A DNA stretch of 11,887 bases from Methanosarcinaceae archaeon. GTDB lineage: Archaea; Halobacteriota; Methanosarcinia; Methanosarcinales; Methanosarcinaceae. The stretch is taken from contig JAQVBP010000029.1 of assembly GCA_028690255.1 (NCBI GenBank), positions 1-11,887 of the forward strand, read 5' to 3'. This document shows positions 6,392 to 11,887 of the stretch, one piece after another; the first letter of the stretch is position 1, and the number at the start of each line of letters is the position of its first letter. Made by a program: the position numbers and the translations under genes. The notes under the pieces are model-generated. The model was not told the origin of the DNA and searched no databases. It worked only from the letters and a program-made list of their open reading frames with translations.

Positions 6392-9300
6392 ATGGAAAAA
6401 ATTCGAAATAAGAAATTAAAAAACTCTCTACAATATACTAAAGTTTTAGGATTGATATTTTTACTGCTCTTTATGCTGATCTCGACAGTTCAAGCTGCGT
6501 CAATCGGAGGTGCAGAGTATGAACTTGTTGACAATGTCACCAGTGACACTGAGGGTAATTATATTTTTAAAGACCTTCCAAACGGCGAATACCAATTATT
6601 GGCTACAGTTAAGGCCATTTCCGGTATGACAGGTGAGGTAACATGGTATTCCGGCAGCAGTGATCTTGTCGTTGAAAACGGAGCCACAAGTGGCGAAAAC
6701 CTTACAATAAGTTCTTCCAGTACCGTTACCCATGAAAGCGTGCTGGGTTATCTTAACCGAACCACGGTTTCAGGGTTTGCTTTGCCTAAAAGGGGTTCTC
6801 CTAAATCCAATGTTACAGTTGTACTTACTGGTTCCGAGGGGAAGTTTATCACAAACACCACCAGTGACACAAAGGGAAATTATATTTTTGAAAATGTGTC
6901 CAATGGCATATACAAAGTTTTGGCTACAGTTAAGGCCATTTCTGGTATGACAGGTGAGGTAACATGGTATTCCGGCAGCAGTGATCTTGTCGTTGAAAAC
7001 GGAGCCGCAAGTGGCGAAAACCTTACAATCAGTTCTTCCAGTACCGTTACCCATGAAAGCGTGCTGGGTTATCTTAACCGAACCACGGTTTCAGGGTTTG
7101 CTTTGCCTAAAAGGGGTTCTCCTAAACCCAATGTTACAGTTGTACTTACTGGTTCCGAGGGGAAGTTTATCACAAACACCACCAGTGACACAAAGGGAAA
7201 TTATATTTTTGAAAATGTGTCCAATGGAGAATACAAAGTTTTTGCCACAGTTAAGGCCATTTCCGGTATGACAGGTGAGGTAACATGGTATTCCGGCAGC
7301 AGTGATCTTGTCGTTGAAAACGGAGCCGTAAGTGGCGAAAACCTTACAATAAGTTCTTCCAGTACCGTTACCCACGAAAGCGTGCTGGGTTATCTTAACC
7401 GAACCACGGTTTCGGGGTTTGCTTTGCCTAAAAGGGGTTCTCCTAAACCCAATGTTACAGTTGTACTCTTAAAAGAAAAAGATATAAAAATCTCTAATAG
7501 CCCCCATCTCAATATTTCCATAATTACGGGATACGCAAATTACGACCTTAAATTAAAAACCCTGGGGGAAAGAATCAATGGAACCCCGGCCCTCAATATG
7601 ACGTTTTCCTATTATCTCCCTGCCACAAGCGGGGAAGATGTTGACCTCAGCAACATGGATATTATTTATGTTAACATGTTTACCGACAGTGCCGGAAAAC
7701 TTGAAGAAACCATAAATGAAGCGATAGCGAACGGGGCCGTGGTCATAGGTTATAACACTTTTTTACCTGACAGCATAAATGAGACTTCACTCCCTGCTCC
7801 TCATAAGAATGTGGAAGACTTCAAGAAGTTCCTTCAGGAATACTGGATCTACGGGGCCACGGATGAATCAAACTTTGATAATCTTATGTTCTACCTGGCC
7901 CAGAAGTATTACGACCGGGAAGACCTTGAAGTCCTGGCCCCCAGGGGAGCCTCCAGTGCCATTTATCATCCGGGCCTGGTCGAAAGGACCGATGATAAAG
8001 CTTGTTTTACATCCAATGCAACGGAATACTTTGAATGGTACTCCGGCAGAAACGAAAGCAAACATTCTTTCGATCCGGATGCTCCTACCGTCGGAATCCT
8101 GTTTTATCTTTCCTACTACCCTCATAGTATGCAGCCCCTTGATGCACTCATAGAGGAATTCGAATCCAGAAACGTGAACGTTATAACCTGTTACGGGTCA
8201 AGCAGTGACTACGTTGACAAATACCTGAAGTACAATGACTCTACAAAAGTGGACCTGATAATCTCGTCCACCTATCGCAGCCAGTACTTTAATGTAAGTG
8301 ACCTGGGGGGGGTCCCCGTGATCAACTCTGTCCTCAACGGGTACATGAACCTGACCGAATGGCAGGAGGTCAATGACCCCTTAACAAGCACCTATATGAT
8401 AAGGATGTACAGGCCCGAGACCTGGGGCTGGATCGATCCCATGATGATTGCTTCCCAGGAAATTGACAATGAAACGGGTACTGAATTGTATGTTTCTGTC
8501 GATGAACAGGTTGACTGGCTTGCTGATAGGGCGGTTGCCCAGACCGAGCTTTCAAGAAAGAACGAATCGGACAAAAAAGTCGCAATTATATACTACAGCC
8601 ACGGCTGCGGAAAAGACAGTATCGGAGCCTCTTACCTTGAAGTTATCCCGAGTATACGCAACCTTCTCTCGGGCATGGCTAAAGCTGATTACAACGTCGA
8701 GGAGGCATCGATTCCCAATAAATCCGAATTAACGGACCTGATGGTAAAACAGGGCACTAACATAGGGACCTGGGCCCCAGGAGAACTTGAAAAACTTGTT
8801 AAATCAGGTAAAGCCGAACTTCTCCCCGAATCCACATACCTTGAATGGTTCGAGGCCCTGCCTGAAGTCCGCAGGGAAGAAGTAATTGAAATGTGGGGTC
8901 CGGCTCCCGGGAAAATAATGGTCTATGAAAACGCTTCTGGAGAACGCTTCCTTGTTCTTCCGAAGATTGAAATAAGTGAAAATGTTATCCTCGCCCCTCA
9001 GCCGACAAGAGGCTGGCTCCAGGACAGTGAGGTGCTCTATCACTCAAAAGACCTGCCCCCACACCACCAGTACATTGCTTTCTATCTCTGGCTTCAGAAG
9101 GAGTACGGAGCCGATGCACTCGTGAACATGGGCCGGCACGGGACCGTGGAATGGCTACCCGGAAAAGAGTTCGGGCTCTTCAGGGACGAATGGCCCGCGC
9201 TTATGAACGGGGATATCCCGGTAATTTACCCCTACGTCATGGACGGCATGGGGGAAGGAATGCAGGCCAAACGCAGGGGAAACGCCGTAATTATAGACCA

Positions 9301-11713
9301 CCTGATTCCCCCGGTCGTACTTTCAGGAAGTTACGGGAACTACAGTGAACTGAGTGATAAGATTGCCCAGTACCTTATCCTGCCCATCGAATCCGATATG
9401 AAAGAGAGGCGTATGCAGGAAATAGTTGAGCTGACCCTGGAGCTCAACCTGGATGAATCGGTCAACGTAAGCCTTGCCGAAAGCAACAAAACCGAAGCCC
9501 AGTTCCTTGACGAGCTTGAAGACACCCTGAGGAAACTCAGGACCACGTCCATGCCTTACGGGCTTCACATCCTCGGGACCACTCCCGAAGGAGAAGAACT
9601 CACCCAGATGGTTTATTCGATGCTTGGGAATGGGTTCGTGCGGGAGGTAGCTATCCTTAATAATTCCAACGCCAGCGATACTGATTCCGAAGTAGCCCCG
9701 CTTGAACTCCTGGACCTTGTTTTGCTCCAAAATGAGAGTGTTGAGGACGCCCAGCAGCAGGTCCTCGGGAACAGTTCCGGAAAGGTAAGCGATTACCTGA
9801 CTAAAGCACAGGAATACGCGGAAAAACTTGGGGAAAGTAAAAACGAGATTCAGCAGATCCTCAAGGCCCTGGACGGCAAATATATCGAGGCAAACCTTGG
9901 GGGAGACCCTGTCCTTCGTCCGGACGCTCTGCCCTCGGGCAGGAACTTCTATGCCTTTGATGAACAGCTGATCCCCACAAAGCAGGCCTGGGACCTTGGA
10001 AAGGAGATGGCTAACCAGACAATTGAGGCTTACCGGGACGGGCATGACGGCCAGTACCCGAAAAAGGTCGGTTTAATCCTCTGGGCCGGAGAATCCACCA
10101 GGCACGAAGGGGTTATGGAGGCTGAAATCCTCTACCTGCTCGGAGTCAGGCCGGTCTGGGATGAAGCCGGAGGAGAGGTCGAAGACGTTGAACTGATCGA
10201 TTCCTCGGAACTTAACAGGCCGCGTATTGATGTGCTTGTGCAGATATCCGGGCTTTACAGGGACACTTTCCCGCATAAGGTCGAACTGATTGACAAGGCG
10301 GTCTACCTTGCGTACAACGCCCCGGACAGGCAGTACGACAAGGATGGCGAGAGGCCGACTCCGGAATATATATTCTATAATCCGGCTGAAAACACAAATT
10401 ATGTACGGGAAAATACGAATAATATTTTCCTTAACCTGAATACCACCTTACAGAACGAGACTGCCTCGATGACCATAGCCCTTTTAAGGGTCTTCGGGCC
10501 TGCAAACGGGGCCTACGGGACCGGGATGGCAAACGCGGTTTCCGCAAGCAATACCTGGGAAAACAACAGTGAACTTGCAGAACTCTATATAAACAGGATG
10601 AGCAACGCTTACGGAGAATATGTCTGGGGCGAAAGTGCGGCTGAAATTGTTGAGCGGTTCCAGGTCGACGGGAGTTCTCTTAACAACACCGACGTCTTTG
10701 AAAGCAACCTGGAAGACATCAAAGTCACGGTTCACAGCCGGAGTTCCAGTACCTACGGGGCTCTGGACACCAATGATTTCTACCAGTATCTCGGAGGCCT
10801 GAACCTTGCCGTAAAGCATGTTTCCGGAATTGACCCCGAGTCTTACATAACAAACCTGCAGAACCCCGGGGCCGAAGAGGTAGAAACCCTGAGTGCTTAC
10901 CTCACAAGGGAAATTTCCACGCGTTACCTGAACCCAAAATGGATTGCCGAAATGCAGAAGCACGGTTTGGAGGGGGCAGGCACGATGTCAGACATCATTG
11001 ATAACCTCTGGGGCTGGGAAGCTTTGAACCCGGACCTTATCAGCGACGATGTCTGGAATCAGATGTATAGGACCTACATAGGAGATCCCGAACTCAGCGA
11101 CTGGCTCAAGTCAACCAATCCCAATGCCTATGAGTCAATAACAGCAAGGATGATTGAAACTATTCAAAAGAACCAATGGGGAGCCTCTGATACAGTCCTT
11201 AAGAATCTTATGAAAGAGTACCTGGAAACCGTGCTTAAAGAAAATGCTCCCTGTTGCTGCCACCATACCTGCGGGAACCCTGAGCTAAATGCAAAAATTT
11301 ACGAGGGGCTGCAGTCCATACCCGGGGTTAGCCAGGAGGATCTGGAAAAATTTGCGGATATCCTGCTGAAAGCCACGAAAGAAGACCCCAGGCCCCCCTC
11401 AAAACCGGACAAAATTTCTGCAAGTCACGGAGGGGGAACCGGGGCTGAAAGTGTTACTGTCAGGAAGGCCGGAAACAGCACCGTAGATTCGGATTCGGGA
11501 TTCGGGACCATTAAAGGCCAGACCCCGACGCCGACTAAGAAATCCGATGCAGGGGATTATGTCGAAGGATACGAGATGGACAAAGAGGCAAATCTGGATA
11601 GTGAGAAAGATTCCGGGGATATGACCTTTTCATCTTCGGATTTACTTGCGAGCGTCTTTGTCCTGGCTGCCCTCGGGGCCATTTTCCTGGGTTTAAGAAG
11701 AAGGAAGTTTTGA
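6392..11713 (+). CDS. Secreted, membrane-anchored CobN/ChlH-like protein with N-terminal beta-sandwich repeats (CobN-B)
   Basis: The protein has 1773 residues and is a paralogue of CobN-A in the same orientation. A signal peptide spans residues 1-35 (cleavage after TVQA). About 2.9 copies of a 107-residue carboxypeptidase-regulatory-like beta-sandwich follow (49-358; GNYIFENVSNGEY is typical). The CobN region then begins (PTVGILFYLSYY near 565). Two hallmark motifs are altered: NYPPGK becomes SHGCGK (736-741), and the His-rich motif reads NMGRHGTVEWLPG (912-924), so the first His is Asn. RHGTVEWLPG resembles the plant ChlH version more than CobN. PPHHQYIAFYLWL, IYPYVMDGMGEG and RGNAVIIDHL are kept. 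A single copy of the module tripled in CobN-A is present. CCCHHTCGNP is at 1621-1630. The tail repeats CobN-A: Ser/Thr/Pro linker, YVEGYEM (1723-1729), membrane helix 1751-1768, RRRKF end. Many sequons support an outside location. Corrinoid, other tetrapyrrole or metal binding is inferred; the ligand is unknown. Confidence 0.87.
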   Translation: MEKIRNKKLKNSLQYTKVLGLIFLLLFMLISTVQAASIGGAEYELVDNVTSDTEGNYIFKDLPNGEYQLLATVKAISGMTGEVTWYSGSSDLVVENGATSGENLTISSSSTVTHESVLGYLNRTTVSGFALPKRGSPKSNVTVVLTGSEGKFITNTTSDTKGNYIFENVSNGIYKVLATVKAISGMTGEVTWYSGSSDLVVENGAASGENLTISSSSTVTHESVLGYLNRTTVSGFALPKRGSPKPNVTVVLTGSEGKFITNTTSDTKGNYIFENVSNGEYKVFATVKAISGMTGEVTWYSGSSDLVVENGAVSGENLTISSSSTVTHESVLGYLNRTTVSGFALPKRGSPKPNVTVVLLKEKDIKISNSPHLNISIITGYANYDLKLKTLGERINGTPALNMTFSYYLPATSGEDVDLSNMDIIYVNMFTDSAGKLEETINEAIANGAVVIGYNTFLPDSINETSLPAPHKNVEDFKKFLQEYWIYGATDESNFDNLMFYLAQKYYDREDLEVLAPRGASSAIYHPGLVERTDDKACFTSNATEYFEWYSGRNESKHSFDPDAPTVGILFYLSYYPHSMQPLDALIEEFESRNVNVITCYGSSSDYVDKYLKYNDSTKVDLIISSTYRSQYFNVSDLGGVPVINSVLNGYMNLTEWQEVNDPLTSTYMIRMYRPETWGWIDPMMIASQEIDNETGTELYVSVDEQVDWLADRAVAQTELSRKNESDKKVAIIYYSHGCGKDSIGASYLEVIPSIRNLLSGMAKADYNVEEASIPNKSELTDLMVKQGTNIGTWAPGELEKLVKSGKAELLPESTYLEWFEALPEVRREEVIEMWGPAPGKIMVYENASGERFLVLPKIEISENVILAPQPTRGWLQDSEVLYHSKDLPPHHQYIAFYLWLQKEYGADALVNMGRHGTVEWLPGKEFGLFRDEWPALMNGDIPVIYPYVMDGMGEGMQAKRRGNAVIIDHLIPPVVLSGSYGNYSELSDKIAQYLILPIESDMKERRMQEIVELTLELNLDESVNVSLAESNKTEAQFLDELEDTLRKLRTTSMPYGLHILGTTPEGEELTQMVYSMLGNGFVREVAILNNSNASDTDSEVAPLELLDLVLLQNESVEDAQQQVLGNSSGKVSDYLTKAQEYAEKLGESKNEIQQILKALDGKYIEANLGGDPVLRPDALPSGRNFYAFDEQLIPTKQAWDLGKEMANQTIEAYRDGHDGQYPKKVGLILWAGESTRHEGVMEAEILYLLGVRPVWDEAGGEVEDVELIDSSELNRPRIDVLVQISGLYRDTFPHKVELIDKAVYLAYNAPDRQYDKDGERPTPEYIFYNPAENTNYVRENTNNIFLNLNTTLQNETASMTIALLRVFGPANGAYGTGMANAVSASNTWENNSELAELYINRMSNAYGEYVWGESAAEIVERFQVDGSSLNNTDVFESNLEDIKVTVHSRSSSTYGALDTNDFYQYLGGLNLAVKHVSGIDPESYITNLQNPGAEEVETLSAYLTREISTRYLNPKWIAEMQKHGLEGAGTMSDIIDNLWGWEALNPDLISDDVWNQMYRTYIGDPELSDWLKSTNPNAYESITARMIETIQKNQWGASDTVLKNLMKEYLETVLKENAPCCCHHTCGNPELNAKIYEGLQSIPGVSQEDLEKFADILLKATKEDPRPPSKPDKISASHGGGTGAESVTVRKAGNSTVDSDSGFGTIKGQTPTPTKKSDAGDYVEGYEMDKEANLDSEKDSGDMTFSSSDLLASVFVLAALGAIFLGLRRRKF
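6537..7467 (+). repeat. 321-bp tandem repeat array encoding surface beta-sandwich domains
   Basis: Units repeat every 321 bp (107 codons). A partial copy lies at 6537-6760, full copies at 6761-7081 and 7082-7402, and the first 65 bp of another at 7403-7467. By hand the two full copies differ at about ten of 321 positions, with four affected codons changing the residue. Each unit begins TTVSGFALPKRGSP and contains GNYIFENVSNG and GEVTWYSGSSDLVVENG. Such domains usually act as stalks or adhesion modules on the cell surface. Near-identity means recent duplication or gene conversion. The partial ends complement each other, as expected if the array grew and shrank by unequal crossing-over. Confidence 0.93.
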
Positions 11714-11749
11714 ACTGCCCAAGTTCTGAACTACCCAAAAGGAGGTGCG

Positions 11750-11784
11750 GAGTGCAAAAATATGCACTCTGTATTTCTTGATTT
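11750..11784 (+). terminator. Hairpin plus T-rich terminator of CobN-B
   Basis: GAGTGCA (11750-11756) pairs perfectly with TGCACTC (11763-11769) around a 6-nt loop and is followed by T-rich sequence. It lies 36 nt after the stop. The form matches the terminator after CobN-A (7-bp stem beginning GAG). Confidence 0.6.
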
Positions 11785-11851
11785 GGTTTTATGTTATTTT
11801 ATTGTAAAGCCGGCGATAAAAACAATCATAGAGTCTCTGATACTGTGCTCG

Positions 11852-11887
11852 GGTTCTATATTCAGGTTCTATATTCAGGTTCTATAT
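11852..11887. repeat. 13-bp tandem repeat array cut by the window end
   Basis: Two exact copies of GGTTCTATATTCA (11852-11864 and 11865-11877) and the first 10 nt of a third, which reaches the last base. The true length is unknown. It is the third array of 13-bp period in this window, with an unrelated sequence. Confidence 0.9.

Noticed and set aside
6536..7467. A frameshift or mobile insertion at the start of CobN-B
   Set aside because: The frame is continuous, the unit length is a multiple of three, and no terminal inverted repeats or transposase sequence flank the array.
9323..10045. A 240-codon open frame on the - strand inside CobN-B, with similar ones of 213, 173 and 159 codons elsewhere
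   Set aside because: They lie opposite strongly supported CobN coding sequence, show no motif and have no ribosome binding site; they are shadows of the + strand genes.
11762..11887. An open + frame from ATG 11762 to the window end
   Set aside because: The ATG lies in the terminator hairpin and a GGAGGTG at 11741-11747 is about 14 nt away, too far. The frame continues into the tandem repeat. It cannot be judged without more sequence.

Overview
The window reads as a piece of a methanogenic archaeon of the Methanosarcina type. This is inferred from protein character, not from a database match. The evidence is two giant secreted CobN-like proteins rich in N-x-S/T sequons, a DUF2149-type small membrane protein, archaeal TATA-like promoters, GGTG/GAGGT-type ribosome binding sites and long AT-rich intergenic spacers full of short tandem repeats. 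All genes lie on the + strand and coding density is modest.

Layout: (1) 1-54 is the last 17 codons of an upstream gene that runs off the window. (2) About 58-234 is a 12-bp tandem repeat array. (3) 249-638 encodes a 129-aa single-pass membrane protein of the DUF2149 type. An Asp sits at the start of its membrane helix, as in ExbD/TolR. (4) 639-855 is a spacer with a T-run, inverted repeats, TATA-like boxes and a GC-rich leader. (5) 856-5751 encodes a 1631-aa secreted, C-terminally anchored CobN/magnesium-chelatase-H-like protein (CobN-A) with a tripled internal module. (6) 5752-6391 is a 640-bp spacer holding a terminator hairpin, two abutting 13-bp repeat arrays, a promoter/palindrome candidate and a long leader. 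(7) 6392-11713 encodes a second, 1773-aa secreted CobN-like paralogue (CobN-B). Its N-terminus carries an almost identical 107-residue beta-sandwich repeat array. (8) 11714-11887 holds a terminator hairpin and the start of another 13-bp repeat array.

Working model (inference): both CobN-like proteins have a Sec signal peptide, many N-glycosylation sequons and a C-terminal membrane helix with a basic tail. Their tetrapyrrole/metal-binding domain would therefore sit outside the cell. Cytoplasmic CobN and ChlH work with AAA+ ATPase partners, which cannot act outside the membrane. Next to them is an ExbD/TolR-like DUF2149 protein, and the truncated gene before it may be the MotA/TolQ/ExbB partner. 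Together this suggests an archaeal, proton-motive-force-driven, Ton/Tol-like machine that captures, remodels or imports corrinoids, other tetrapyrroles or their metal ions at the cell surface. The two paralogues differ at hallmark CobN motifs and in accessory modules, so they probably differ in ligand or in reach from the membrane.
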